A stretch of 64,000 nt of DNA, taken from positions 88,702 through 152,701 of the forward strand of contig JABILG010000018.1 of assembly GCA_018654605.1 (NCBI GenBank). Direction: 5' to 3'. Below are positions 26,973 to 36,505 of this stretch, piece by piece; positions within the stretch are counted from its first letter, which is position 1, and each line of letters starts with the position of its first letter. The notes below the pieces were generated by a model that was not told the origin of the DNA, made no database searches, and saw nothing but the letters and a program-made list of their open reading frames with translations. The translations under genes were made by a program, and so were the position numbers. The stretch is from a bacterium (GTDB lineage: Bacteria > Desulfobacterota_D > UBA1144).

Positions 26973-28096
26973 AGAGAGACTTTGGAGATTTAGCCGTAAA
27001 TATGGGTCCTCAACATCCTTCGACTCATGGTGTCTTTAGACTGAAGCTATATCTTCAAGGAGAAAGAATAAATAAAATCGAATCTTTCTTGGGATATTTG
27101 CATCGTGGAGTAGAAAAATTATCTGAAAAACTTACCTATGATCAATTGCCACCTGTGCTTGAAAGGGACGACTACCTTTCACCTACCTCAAATTCTCTTG
27201 GTTTTATAAATGCCGTAGAAAAAATTTGTGAAATTGAAGTTTCCAGGAAATCATCCTACATAAGAGTGTTAGTTGCAGAACTTCAAAGAATAAGCTCTCA
27301 TCTTGTCGCTCTTGGCACATATGGATTAGATTTAGGTGGTGCACTTGGTGGTGGAGCTAGTCTTTTTCTTTATTGTTTTAGAGAAAGAGAAAAAATCCTT
27401 GATGTCATGGAAGACCTAACAGGTACAAGATTTCATACGAATATGAATCAAATTGGCGGTGTCAGATATGATGTAAAAACCGAGTCCATAAATAAAATAA
27501 AGAAACTAATTAAAGAGTTAAAGCCAGTCTTAGAAGACTACGCTAATATGGTTTCAAAAGATGAAATCTTTATGAAAAGAACAAAGAATATTGGGATTAT
27601 ATCAAAGAAACTCGCGGAAGAATCTGGTGGATCAGGGCCGATAGTTCGAGGTTCTGGTATTAACTTTGATGTAAGAAAGAATAAGCCTTACGAATGCTAT
27701 TCTGAATTTGATTTCAATATCCCCTTGGGAATAAATGGAGATGCTTACGACAGAACGATAATCAGAATGCAGGAAAACATAGAATCACTTAAAATTGTTG
27801 AGCAAATTATACAAGGGATTCCATCTGGAGATATTCATTCAAGGAAGCCATTAAAAAGCCCTAAACTCACTAGGCCCCCTAAAGGGTCTTCTTACTTTTC
27901 TATTGAATCTCCAAGAGGTGAGCTTGGATTTTTTATAGTTTCTGATGGAACTGCTATTCCTTACAGAATGAAAATCAGAGCTCCGTCTTTTTCAAATCTT
28001 TCATTAGTTGAGAAACTTTTACCCGGCACATTTATTGCTGATTCTGTTGCAATACTTGGCTCATTAGACCCCGTCTTTGGAGATGTTGATAGATAA
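26954..28096 (+). CDS. nuoD: NADH-quinone oxidoreductase subunit D
   Basis: 49-kDa subunit lining the quinone pocket of complex I. From ATG 26954 (overlapping nuoBC by 19 bases) it reads [20 protein letters not shown], followed by HPSTHGV with the quinone-contacting His, [13 protein letters not shown], and near the C-terminus DPVFGDVDR. 380 aa. The loop [23 protein letters not shown] is a slightly longer glycine-rich version than in E. coli. The upstream start in the track lies inside the NuoC domain and is rejected. Confidence 0.95.
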   Translation: MEDRIIERDFGDLAVNMGPQHPSTHGVFRLKLYLQGERINKIESFLGYLHRGVEKLSEKLTYDQLPPVLERDDYLSPTSNSLGFINAVEKICEIEVSRKSSYIRVLVAELQRISSHLVALGTYGLDLGGALGGGASLFLYCFREREKILDVMEDLTGTRFHTNMNQIGGVRYDVKTESINKIKKLIKELKPVLEDYANMVSKDEIFMKRTKNIGIISKKLAEESGGSGPIVRGSGINFDVRKNKPYECYSEFDFNIPLGINGDAYDRTIIRMQENIESLKIVEQIIQGIPSGDIHSRKPLKSPKLTRPPKGSSYFSIESPRGELGFFIVSDGTAIPYRMKIRAPSFSNLSLVEKLLPGTFIADSVAILGSLDPVFGDVDR

Positions 28097-29070
28097 TGTT
28101 AGATTCATTTATCATTTTCGCTACACCAATCTTTAAGACTATCTCAATTCTCATTCTTATAGTTGCTTATCTAGTATGGCTTGAAAGAAAAGTTGCTGCA
28201 AAAATGCAGTCTAGAGTTGGACCTTATAATGTGGGGTATCCTCATGGCTGGTTACAGCCCCTAGCAGATGCCTTAAAGCTAATGACTAAAGACGATGCAA
28301 TACCAAAGAATTCCGACTCGCTACTTTTTAACTTTGGTCCTATTTGGATAATGGTAGTTAGTCTTGCATCATTCGCTCTACTACCTTTTTATTTTGAAAA
28401 CCCTATGCTAAATGTTGACCTTAGTTTAATGCTATTTATTGCAATTAGTTCATTGATTATAATTGGTATCTTTGTAGCAGGATGGTCATCTAATAACAAA
28501 TATGCATTAATCTCAGTTCTAAGGATGACTGCTCAAATAATTTCCTATGAAATACCGTTGATAATATCATTGCTTATACCTTGCATTTTAATAGGAAGTC
28601 TAAGCTTTGGAGAAATTATAAGATTCCAGGAAGATGTATGGATAATATTTTATCCTGTACTTGGTCAAATCAGCTTTATCATTTTTATGATTTCTGCATT
28701 AGCCGAGGGGAACAGGATTCCCTTTGATTTATCAGAGGCAGAGTCTGAGCTTATATCCGGATACACAACTGAGTATTCAGGTATCAACTTTGCTTTATTT
28801 TATTTAGCTGAGTATGTTCACCTTTTCGGAATCTGCATTCTAGGGTCGATAATTTTCTTCGGTGGACCAAATGGCCCCATCTTTTCAGGAAACATTTTGA
28901 TAGTTATAAAAGCTCTACTATTCTTCACTTTAATCTTGTTTATAAGGTGGAGCTTTTTTAGAATCAGAATTGATCAATTATTAAAGTTTAATTGGATAAA
29001 GCTAATACCATTATCGTTTACAGGGTTACTCCTAGCTTGCTTAGTAAAATACTATATGGATTTTAATTGA
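28096..29070 (+). CDS. nuoH: NADH-quinone oxidoreductase subunit H
   Basis: Membrane subunit joining the quinone site to the proton pump, 324 aa, about eight helices. Motifs RKVAAKMQSRVGPYNVGYPHGWLQPLADALK and AEGNRIPFDLSEAESELISGY are definitive. Start ATG overlaps nuoD's stop by one base (TAATG). Confidence 0.97.
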   Translation: MLDSFIIFATPIFKTISILILIVAYLVWLERKVAAKMQSRVGPYNVGYPHGWLQPLADALKLMTKDDAIPKNSDSLLFNFGPIWIMVVSLASFALLPFYFENPMLNVDLSLMLFIAISSLIIIGIFVAGWSSNNKYALISVLRMTAQIISYEIPLIISLLIPCILIGSLSFGEIIRFQEDVWIIFYPVLGQISFIIFMISALAEGNRIPFDLSEAESELISGYTTEYSGINFALFYLAEYVHLFGICILGSIIFFGGPNGPIFSGNILIVIKALLFFTLILFIRWSFFRIRIDQLLKFNWIKLIPLSFTGLLLACLVKYYMDFN

Positions 29071-29071
29071 T

Positions 29072-29566
29072 ATGAAATTGATAAGAATTCTTAAAAATAT
29101 ATATCGAAACCTTTTCTTTACTTTAGGAAATATCACAAAACCTGCGGTTACAATTAAATACCCTGAAGAAAGAAGGGTGTTCCCTGACAAATTAAGAATT
29201 GGTACCTTTGGACTTACCTCAAATGAAGAAACTGGGGAAGAGAACTGCATTGCATGTAAGTTATGTGAGAAAGTCTGCCCCTCACAAATCATAGAGATTG
29301 ATATTGAGAAAAGAGACGGAAGAGGATGGGCTAAGAAATTCAATCTAGACCTTCAAAGCTGTATTCAATGTGAACTTTGTGTTCAAGTTTGCCCAGTTGA
29401 TGCAATTATAATGATGAAAGAAGCAGCTAAACCCTCAATATCTAGAAATGATTTTTACTTAACAAAGACTAAGATGATGAGAAATGCTGAGAAGTATGAA
29501 GCTTCATGGGCCAAAGGAAGCATACTACAAGAGAGTCACACTCCAAACTTGGAGGACAAGAAATGA
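29072..29566 (+). CDS. nuoI: NADH-quinone oxidoreductase subunit I
   Basis: Ferredoxin-like subunit holding clusters N6a and N6b. Two 4Fe-4S motifs are visible: CIACKLCEKVCP (about 61-72) and CIQCELCVQVCP (about 101-112). 164 aa. One base after nuoH. Overlaps nuoJ by 4 bases. Confidence 0.97.
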   Translation: MKLIRILKNIYRNLFFTLGNITKPAVTIKYPEERRVFPDKLRIGTFGLTSNEETGEENCIACKLCEKVCPSQIIEIDIEKRDGRGWAKKFNLDLQSCIQCELCVQVCPVDAIIMMKEAAKPSISRNDFYLTKTKMMRNAEKYEASWAKGSILQESHTPNLEDKK

Positions 29567-30072
29567 TTGAAACATTAGTAATAATATTTTGTATTCTTGC
29601 AATAGGAACAGCACTAACTACCTGCCTTAGTTCTAAGATTATACGCTCGACGTTCTTTTTTGGTATAACTCTCTTTATAATTGCTTTCATTTTTATGTTA
29701 GTTGGTTCAAATTTATTGGGCGTAATACAGATACTTCTTTATACGGGTGGAACATTAATTTTGTTTCTTTTTTCAATCTTTCTTACTGGAGATTGGGATT
29801 ACAACAATCTTGGTGAGACTTTTCATAAGCCGGTTACAGCAGTATTGATAGCTTTCTTTTTCTTTTTGATTACAAGTTATTTAATATCGACTTCTGAAAC
29901 CTTTATTAATTTGGAAACAACCTTTAACCTAAATAGAGTTGCCTCAGTTCAGGAAATTAGTTCATCTTTGTTTAATGATTGGATATTCGTCCTTGAGTTA
30001 TCATCAATACTCCTTTTGGCAACAATAGTTGGATGTTTAACTCTTCTAAAATTTAGAAAGGAGGTGGACTAA
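29563..30072 (+). CDS. nuoJ: NADH-quinone oxidoreductase subunit J
   Basis: Membrane subunit, 169 aa, five helices; the helix containing LVGSNLLGVIQILLYTGGTLILFLF corresponds to the conserved pi-bulge helix of NuoJ. ATG 29563 (MIETLVIIFC) overlaps the nuoI stop as ATGA; the track's upstream start is hydrophilic and rejected. It ends with a KEVD stretch whose codons provide the GGAGGTG site for nuoK. Confidence 0.94.
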   Translation: MIETLVIIFCILAIGTALTTCLSSKIIRSTFFFGITLFIIAFIFMLVGSNLLGVIQILLYTGGTLILFLFSIFLTGDWDYNNLGETFHKPVTAVLIAFFFFLITSYLISTSETFINLETTFNLNRVASVQEISSSLFNDWIFVLELSSILLLATIVGCLTLLKFRKEVD

Positions 30073-30074
30073 AA

Positions 30075-30374
30075 ATGTTTATGGCCTTAGTCTACACCTC
30101 ACTCTTAATTAGTAGCATAGGAATATTTATGCTTTTGAGCAAGAAACACATTTTATCTATTCTCATAGGTGTAGAATTATTTTTGAATGGTATAAATCTT
30201 TTATTTATCACAATATGTAAGTCTTATTCAAATGATACTGCTAATATATTTATACTATTCATACTAGTTATAACTGCATGCGAAGTTGCTATCGGATTGG
30301 CAATCTTCTTATTAAACCAAAGAATCAATAGAACTATAGACATTAATAACTTAAATAGGCTGAGAGATGAGTAG
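30075..30374 (+). CDS. nuoK: NADH-quinone oxidoreductase subunit K
   Basis: Three-helix proton-channel subunit, 99 aa. The membrane Glu of the motif IGVELFLNGINLLF and the second acidic site TACEVAIGLAIFLL are present. A strong GGAGGTG site lies within the end of nuoJ. Confidence 0.96.
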   Translation: MFMALVYTSLLISSIGIFMLLSKKHILSILIGVELFLNGINLLFITICKSYSNDTANIFILFILVITACEVAIGLAIFLLNQRINRTIDINNLNRLRDE

Positions 30375-30377
30375 CAA

Positions 30378-32174
30378 ATGAGTCAGAATATAATATTTCT
30401 ATCACTAGTCCCTATTCTATCAATCATTGTAAGTAGAATCTTTAATTCTAGCAAAACTCTTAATTACATATCGCCTATAATTATTTATTCAATTACATTA
30501 ATAGCACTTTTTCTTAATATAGATTTCAGCCAGCTATCAATTCCTTTCTTAACGGTCAATGGATATGAGATAAATCTACTATTTAATTTTATTCAGGAAC
30601 ATATTCTTATGTCCAAAGTAGTCTTATTCATCTCTATATTAGTTCTTTATTATTCATCTAAATTTGTAGAACCTGAAGATAAAAGAGCCCACGCTAGATA
30701 CTTTCTTTTCTTGACAATTTTTATCTCTTCAATGTTTCTTTTTACCTTGTCTAACGACTTGTTTGGCAGCTTTATTTTCTGGGAAATATTAGGACTATCC
30801 TCATACTTTCTAATTGGCTTTTGGAATAAAGACTCAGAAGCAATAAGGTCTTCTACAATAGCTTTCTGGATTACCAGATTTGGAGACCTTTTCTTCCTTG
30901 CTGGACTAATTTTAATCTTTACAATATCTGGAACACTTAGCATTGATATAATCAATAAAGAAGTTATAAATAAAGATTACAATATCAATCTTCCTTTACT
31001 GCTAATAATCATCGGAGTATTTTCCAAATCAGCGCAGTTCCCATTCAATATATGGCTACCAAAAGCGATGAAAGGTCCTACCCCAGTCTCATCACTTATT
31101 CATTCTGCTACAATGGTTGTTGCGGGTGTTCTTCTTCTTTTTAAGCTTTACCCCTCAATTTCAGGTAACGAATTAGCTCTTAACTTTCTTATTGTAATTG
31201 GAATCATCTCATCTGTTGGAGGTGCCATAGTTGCCTTTTTTGAGGAAGATTTAAAGAAAGTCCTAGCTTATTCAACTATTTCTAATATCGGATTAATGTT
31301 TTTAGCAATAGGGATTAAAAAACCAGACCTTGCGTACTTTCATATGTTTAGCCATAGCTTCTTTAAATCTCTTCTTTTTTTATATGCAGGAGTTGTAATT
31401 GCTTTAATGGGAACTTCAAAATTGGAACTGTTAAAGAGTTCAATTAAATTAAAATCAACTATGGGCTTAATCTTAATAATTGCTTGCTGTTCCCTTAGTT
31501 CTATTTATTTTTTTACAGGATCTTTTTCAAAAGAATATATAGTATTTAGTTTGATAAATAAAAAACTTTATATTGCTAGTTTTGCAATGCTGATTGGAAC
31601 CATCTTCACATGTCTTTATTCTGCTAGAATATTTTTTAATTTAATTAACTTTGACTTATCAAATGATTTAGAACATAAGATAAATCCTAAATTTTTAATC
31701 CCTCTTGTTTTATTAGCGCTTTTATCTTTAGTAGGACCGCTTACCATGGGGTTATTTAATGAAAGCATCTATATAGAGGAAGTGCCACATTCTGTTGTCG
31801 GAATATTAATGTTACAAACCTTAACTATATTTGTCTTTTATTTATATAATAACAAGAGATTTAATATTGTTACGAATTTAAATCAGTTCAGCATCTTCTC
31901 TTCATTTTTATTTAAAACTGATTCTATTTATACTGAAATTTATGAAAAAGTATTCAAAGGTACCTCTGAATTTATTGCCTGGTTTGATAGGAATATCATT
32001 GATGGACTAATTAACTATATACCCTTTAAGATAATCTATTATTCAAGAAAATTAATGAGAATCCAAGATGGGCAAGCAAAATCATACGCTGTTAGGGCTA
32101 TTGTCTTCTTTATAGTCCTGATACTAGCTATGACCATAATAGATAACATTTTAATCATAGGGGAACTTAAATAA
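30378..32174 (+). CDS. nuoL: NADH-quinone oxidoreductase subunit L
   Basis: Distal antiporter-like proton pump subunit with lateral helix, 598 aa. Typical motifs: FWEILGLSSYFLIGFWN, KSAQFPFNIWLPKAMKGPTPVSSLIHSATMV and the HMFSHSFFKSLLFL segment. 3 bases after nuoK. C-terminal extra helix (about 570-595) consistent with the lateral anchoring helix. Confidence 0.96.
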   Translation: MSQNIIFLSLVPILSIIVSRIFNSSKTLNYISPIIIYSITLIALFLNIDFSQLSIPFLTVNGYEINLLFNFIQEHILMSKVVLFISILVLYYSSKFVEPEDKRAHARYFLFLTIFISSMFLFTLSNDLFGSFIFWEILGLSSYFLIGFWNKDSEAIRSSTIAFWITRFGDLFFLAGLILIFTISGTLSIDIINKEVINKDYNINLPLLLIIIGVFSKSAQFPFNIWLPKAMKGPTPVSSLIHSATMVVAGVLLLFKLYPSISGNELALNFLIVIGIISSVGGAIVAFFEEDLKKVLAYSTISNIGLMFLAIGIKKPDLAYFHMFSHSFFKSLLFLYAGVVIALMGTSKLELLKSSIKLKSTMGLILIIACCSLSSIYFFTGSFSKEYIVFSLINKKLYIASFAMLIGTIFTCLYSARIFFNLINFDLSNDLEHKINPKFLIPLVLLALLSLVGPLTMGLFNESIYIEEVPHSVVGILMLQTLTIFVFYLYNNKRFNIVTNLNQFSIFSSFLFKTDSIYTEIYEKVFKGTSEFIAWFDRNIIDGLINYIPFKIIYYSRKLMRIQDGQAKSYAVRAIVFFIVLILAMTIIDNILIIGELK

Positions 32175-33682
32175 TGTTTTTATTATGGATTTTAGTTCTT
32201 CCTTTATTGCCTATAGTGCTCATCAATATCTTTAATAAGTGTTCAATAGTAAAAAAAACTACTCCATTAATAGGATCTCTATTTACTTTAATCATAATTC
32301 TTCTTTACTCTGCCTCAAATAATTTATTGGAGGTTTCTAGCTACTTTGAAATTATAAATCTTTATCCAATATTCACTTCTTTAGATATAAATATGTCTTT
32401 TTCAATTACAAAGATTTCTGTAGTCCTTCTCATACTTGCAAATATCACTATAACAACCGCACTTTTTTCAACTTACAAAATCAAAAAAAGATTAAGTCAA
32501 ATAAATACACTAATTTTAATTATTTCAATTGGAATCTATGGTTTGATAATCGCAGATGATTTGTTCGTTTTTTTCCTGTTTTACGAAGTGGCGGTTGTTC
32601 CAATGTTTCTGATGATTACTAATTGGGGGTACGATCTAAAACGTGAAGTCTCAGGACCATTTAAGAAGATACTTTCAAGCTTGTCAGTTGGAACAAAGTC
32701 ATATGGTGCATACAAGATAACTTTATATCTACTTGCAGGATCGCTTTTGATTTTCTTGGGTCTAGCAATAGTAGGAATAAGTGAAGGTACTTTTTCTATA
32801 AATGAAATACTGAATAAAGAGAGCTTGAATATGTCTAATGATCTTTGGCTTGCTTTCTTTTTATTGGTTTTGGGATTTGGTTCACATTCTGCCTTGTGGC
32901 CTTTGCACACATGGGCTCCGGATGGTCATGGAACTGCACCAACAGCGGGTTCTATCATATTCGCTGGTATATTAATGAAGATTGGGGTGATTGGCTTCAT
33001 AAAAGTAATAATAACGATCTTTAATACAGCATTTATTGAATATTCAAGTTTATTTATCATATTAGCCTCCATAAATATAATTTATGGAGCCTTCACAGCA
33101 ATGATGCAAGATGACCTCAAATATCTTGCAGCCTACGCTTCACTCTCTCATATAGGTTATATATTTCTCGCACTGGCAATGAATAACGAAACAGGTCTTA
33201 GTTCTGCGATATTACAGACAGTTTCACACGGATTAATAATCTGCTTACTCTTCTTTTCAGTTGGTTTAATCTTTAATTTAAAAGGTACAAGGTCAATTAA
33301 AGAGCTTAATTCTCTTTCGGACAACTCACCATTAATCTCAAGCATTTTTATCTTTGCTGCATTTGCTAGCGTAGGCTTCCCATTGACTAGTGGTTTTATT
33401 GCAGAGTTTCTTATAATAAGCAGTGTTGCTCAGTCCGGCAACTTTCTTTTAATTATTATCCCATTAGTTGGAATATTCATAACAACTATATATATGTTTA
33501 GAACAGTTAAGAAGATTTGCCTCAGATATGTTCAAAGTAAAGAATCTATATCAACAATATCTTATGACGAAAAATTAATATGCTTTATACTTATTTTAAC
33601 TATTATTACTATTGGAATATTTCCTAATTTCTTTTTAAATTTTATAAATGGAGAGTCAATCAAGATAATCCTTGGTGTATGA
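32174..33682 (+). CDS. nuoM: NADH-quinone oxidoreductase subunit M
   Basis: Antiporter-like proton pump subunit, 502 aa, about 14 helices. Motifs FYEVAVVPMFLMI (membrane Glu), LHTWAPDGHGTAPTAGSII and the SHGLIICLLFFSVG region identify NuoM. ATG overlaps the nuoL stop by one base (TAATG). Confidence 0.96.
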   Translation: MFLLWILVLPLLPIVLINIFNKCSIVKKTTPLIGSLFTLIIILLYSASNNLLEVSSYFEIINLYPIFTSLDINMSFSITKISVVLLILANITITTALFSTYKIKKRLSQINTLILIISIGIYGLIIADDLFVFFLFYEVAVVPMFLMITNWGYDLKREVSGPFKKILSSLSVGTKSYGAYKITLYLLAGSLLIFLGLAIVGISEGTFSINEILNKESLNMSNDLWLAFFLLVLGFGSHSALWPLHTWAPDGHGTAPTAGSIIFAGILMKIGVIGFIKVIITIFNTAFIEYSSLFIILASINIIYGAFTAMMQDDLKYLAAYASLSHIGYIFLALAMNNETGLSSAILQTVSHGLIICLLFFSVGLIFNLKGTRSIKELNSLSDNSPLISSIFIFAAFASVGFPLTSGFIAEFLIISSVAQSGNFLLIIIPLVGIFITTIYMFRTVKKICLRYVQSKESISTISYDEKLICFILILTIITIGIFPNFFLNFINGESIKIILGV

Positions 33683-33685
33683 AAC

Positions 33686-35080
33686 ATGGATCAAATTAGA
33701 TTTTTATTGCCTGAGATAGTTTTAATTCTTATGTCTTTCGCTCTACTTTTCAACTCTATTATAGACCAGAAGGATAAGAGAATCACAAACAAGATCCTAT
33801 TAATTATAGGCTCAATTGTTTCTATATCTTTGCTGTTGACAGCTAATCCCGAAGGTCTATATTTGAACAATACCTTTGAAAATAACTCATTAACTGGCAA
33901 AATTAAGGTTTTACTTGTTTCTGGAACATTATTAAGTCTGCTTTTGGTATCTAACTCAAAAACAAAGCAATTTAAAGAATTTTTCAATGAATACTGTTTC
34001 CTTTTAGTTCTATCCCTAGTTGGCGGTATGATAGTAGTTTCATCGAGAGAATTTCTAACCTTGATAATAGCTTTTGAAATATTAAGTATTCCGATATATT
34101 TAATTTCGGCAATGGGTCCAAATTCTAGCAAGTCTATAGAAGCAGCTACAAAGCTATTCTTCTTTGGTACTCTCTCAACCGTTTTTATGATATTCTCTGC
34201 TGTCCTCTTCTATTCTTTGTCAGGTAGCACTTATTTCGTTGACATACTATGGGAATCGAAAGACGTAATAGTAATTTTAAGTACTATTTTTATCCTAATC
34301 ACTATATGTTTTAAATGCGCTCTTTATCCATTACATTTTTGGGTTTCAGACACCTACGAATCAGCTCCAATGAATATTCTTCCATTCTTAAGTACGATTC
34401 CCAAAATTGCTATTATAGGATTCCTATTCTTCTTCTTTCAAAATTTATATAGTGCACAAGTGAATTTCCAAGTTATAAATATAATCTCTATATTAATTAC
34501 AGTTTCAATTATATTTGGTTCAGTTCTAAGCATTAAACAGGACAAATTATTTAGGCTTCTTGCATACTCAGGTATTCCACATGCTGGAATAATGCTAATA
34601 TTTGTCATTATTCCACTACCCATTACATCAGAATTCCTAGTTTTATATTTTGCGTTTTATATTTTTTCTAATGTTGGTCTTTTTATTTGTTTAAATTCCT
34701 TGCCTAAAGTTGATAAAGACTTTCTAGTAAATGACTTGAAAGGACTTTATAAAAGCTCCCCTTTTATTTCAATCACACTTACAAGCTTCTTGCTATCTCT
34801 TGCAGGAGTTCCATTGTTTGCTGGTTTTTGGGGTAAGTTTAATGTAGCAATTATATCTTTCAAATCATTTGGTTTCTTTCTTCCAGTTGTGATATTGATT
34901 AGTGCAGGAATTTCATTCTATTACTATATTAGGATTATAAAGGCAATTTTCGATGATAAAGCAATAAATCAGACTCTTGATTTTAAGACTAATACTATAA
35001 ATAAAATTCTAATATTAATTTGTTTAGGACTTACAATCGCTTTAGGATTAAATCCAAATTTATTAACTAAGATCCTATAA
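33686..35080 (+). CDS. nuoN: NADH-quinone oxidoreductase subunit N
   Basis: Third antiporter-like pump subunit, 464 aa. Key features: FEILSIPIYLISA, LYPLHFWVSDTYESAPMNILPFL and LAYSGIPHAGIML. Last gene of the operon, with 24 bases to the convergent gltA stop. No nuoE, nuoF or nuoG follows. Confidence 0.95.
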   Translation: MDQIRFLLPEIVLILMSFALLFNSIIDQKDKRITNKILLIIGSIVSISLLLTANPEGLYLNNTFENNSLTGKIKVLLVSGTLLSLLLVSNSKTKQFKEFFNEYCFLLVLSLVGGMIVVSSREFLTLIIAFEILSIPIYLISAMGPNSSKSIEAATKLFFFGTLSTVFMIFSAVLFYSLSGSTYFVDILWESKDVIVILSTIFILITICFKCALYPLHFWVSDTYESAPMNILPFLSTIPKIAIIGFLFFFFQNLYSAQVNFQVINIISILITVSIIFGSVLSIKQDKLFRLLAYSGIPHAGIMLIFVIIPLPITSEFLVLYFAFYIFSNVGLFICLNSLPKVDKDFLVNDLKGLYKSSPFISITLTSFLLSLAGVPLFAGFWGKFNVAIISFKSFGFFLPVVILISAGISFYYYIRIIKAIFDDKAINQTLDFKTNTINKILILICLGLTIALGLNPNLLTKIL

Positions 35081-35104
35081 ATTAATATAAAATTGAATTA
35101 AGAA

Positions 35105-36382
35105 TTATCTACCTTCAATGTTTACATAATCTCTAGAATTATAACCAGTATAAACTTGTCTAGGTCTAGCAATCTTTTGGTCTTTGTCTGCTAATAATTC
35201 TTTCCACTGAGCTAACCAACCTGGCGTCCTACCAATTGTAAACAATACAGTAAACATATCTTTAGGTATGCCCATACTTTCGTAAATTAGGCCGGAATAG
35301 AAATCTACATTAGGATACAAGTTCCTAGCAACAAAGTAGTCTTCACTTAAAGCAATTGATTCAAGTTCTAAAGCTATGTCCAACAAAGGATTTGTTCCTG
35401 TAACATTAAATACTTTATCAGCTGCTTCCTTAAGATACTTAGCTCTTGGGTCATAAGCCTTGTAAACCCTATGGCCAAAACCCATTAATTTAACTTCTTT
35501 CTTTTTTACCTTGTCCATAAAAGCAGGGATGTTTTCAACAGAACCAATTTCAGTCAACATCTGAAGAACCGCCTCATTTGCTCCGCCATGCAAAGGGCCA
35601 TATAAAGCTGCTGTTGCGGCAGATACAGCAGAAAAAGGATCCGGCTCAGAGCTCCCAACATTTCTCATTACGCTAGCACTGCAATTTTGCTCATGATCGG
35701 CATGCAGGATTAACAATGTATCCATAGCACTAACTAAATCTGGATGCATTTTCTTGTTGTCACCGTTAAACATCATATTTAAGAAGTTTTCTGAATAGTC
35801 TAAGGAATCATCAGGATTAATGAATGAAAGTCCTTGGGAATGCCTGTAAAAGTTAGCAGCAAGAATAGGAACTTGCGCTATCAGACGACAAATACTTTTA
35901 TAATTTTCATTTTCATCTGTAATATTTTTTGAATTTGGATAAAAAGTCGAAAGAGCTGCTTCCAAGCTCGTTAACGCTCCCATTGCATGAGAGTTAGGTG
36001 GAAAAGCTTTTATAATATTATTAATTTCATCTGGGAGATTGTTTTCGTCCTTTACATCGCTAATCCACTTAGATAGTTCATCTTTGCTAGGTAGCTCACC
36101 ATCAATAAGTAGCTTTGAGACTTCTAATTGACTACTACTTTCTGCTAATTGCTCTATAGGATAGCCTCTATATCTTAGAATTCCTGCATCTCCATCAATG
36201 TAAGTTACGCTACTTTTACAAGAGGCTGTATTTTCAAATGATGGATCATAACTCATCATACCAAAGTCTTCTTCTTTAACTTTAATTTGCCTAAGGTCTT
36301 TAGCTCTTATGTTGCCATCATGAATCTCGACCTTATATTCTTTATTAGTTCTACTATCAGTTATTGTTAATACTTCGGACAA
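35105..36382 (-). CDS. gltA: Citrate synthase
   Basis: Condenses oxaloacetate and acetyl-CoA, entry to the TCA cycle. 425 aa of the Gram-negative hexameric type, with HADHEQNCSASVMR, GPLHGGANEAVLQML and GFGHRVYKAYDPRAK holding the two catalytic His, and TPGWLAQWKEL near the end. Starts at TTG (MSEVLTITD) with AGGAGG six bases upstream; an out-of-frame ATG in between is ignored. Convergent with the nuo operon, its likely respiratory partner. Confidence 0.97.
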   Translation of the reverse strand: MSEVLTITDSRTNKEYKVEIHDGNIRAKDLRQIKVKEEDFGMMSYDPSFENTASCKSSVTYIDGDAGILRYRGYPIEQLAESSSQLEVSKLLIDGELPSKDELSKWISDVKDENNLPDEINNIIKAFPPNSHAMGALTSLEAALSTFYPNSKNITDENENYKSICRLIAQVPILAANFYRHSQGLSFINPDDSLDYSENFLNMMFNGDNKKMHPDLVSAMDTLLILHADHEQNCSASVMRNVGSSEPDPFSAVSAATAALYGPLHGGANEAVLQMLTEIGSVENIPAFMDKVKKKEVKLMGFGHRVYKAYDPRAKYLKEAADKVFNVTGTNPLLDIALELESIALSEDYFVARNLYPNVDFYSGLIYESMGIPKDMFTVLFTIGRTPGWLAQWKELLADKDQKIARPRQVYTGYNSRDYVNIEGR

Positions 36383-36450
36383 AACATGCCTCCTAGTTGT
36401 TCACCAAAATTAAATTTAGAAATTATTTTTACGGTGAATATTGAATAAAT

Positions 36451-36456
36451 ATTATA
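36451..36456 (-). promoter_or_regulatory. Candidate -10 box of gltA
   Basis: On the minus strand TATAAT stands about 70 bases before the gltA start in the 123-base gap between gltA and the RNase gene. A T-rich stretch 16 bases upstream could be a weak -35. The gap otherwise shows nothing I can name. Confidence 0.4.
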
Positions 36457-36505
36457 CACAAAATGGGCAACGAAAAAAAGATAAAACAATACTAAAGATA
36501 TAAAT

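Noticed and set aside
29506-29562. Upstream start of nuoJ
   Set aside because: Would read the end of nuoI out of frame; ATG 29563 with ATGA overlap is proper.
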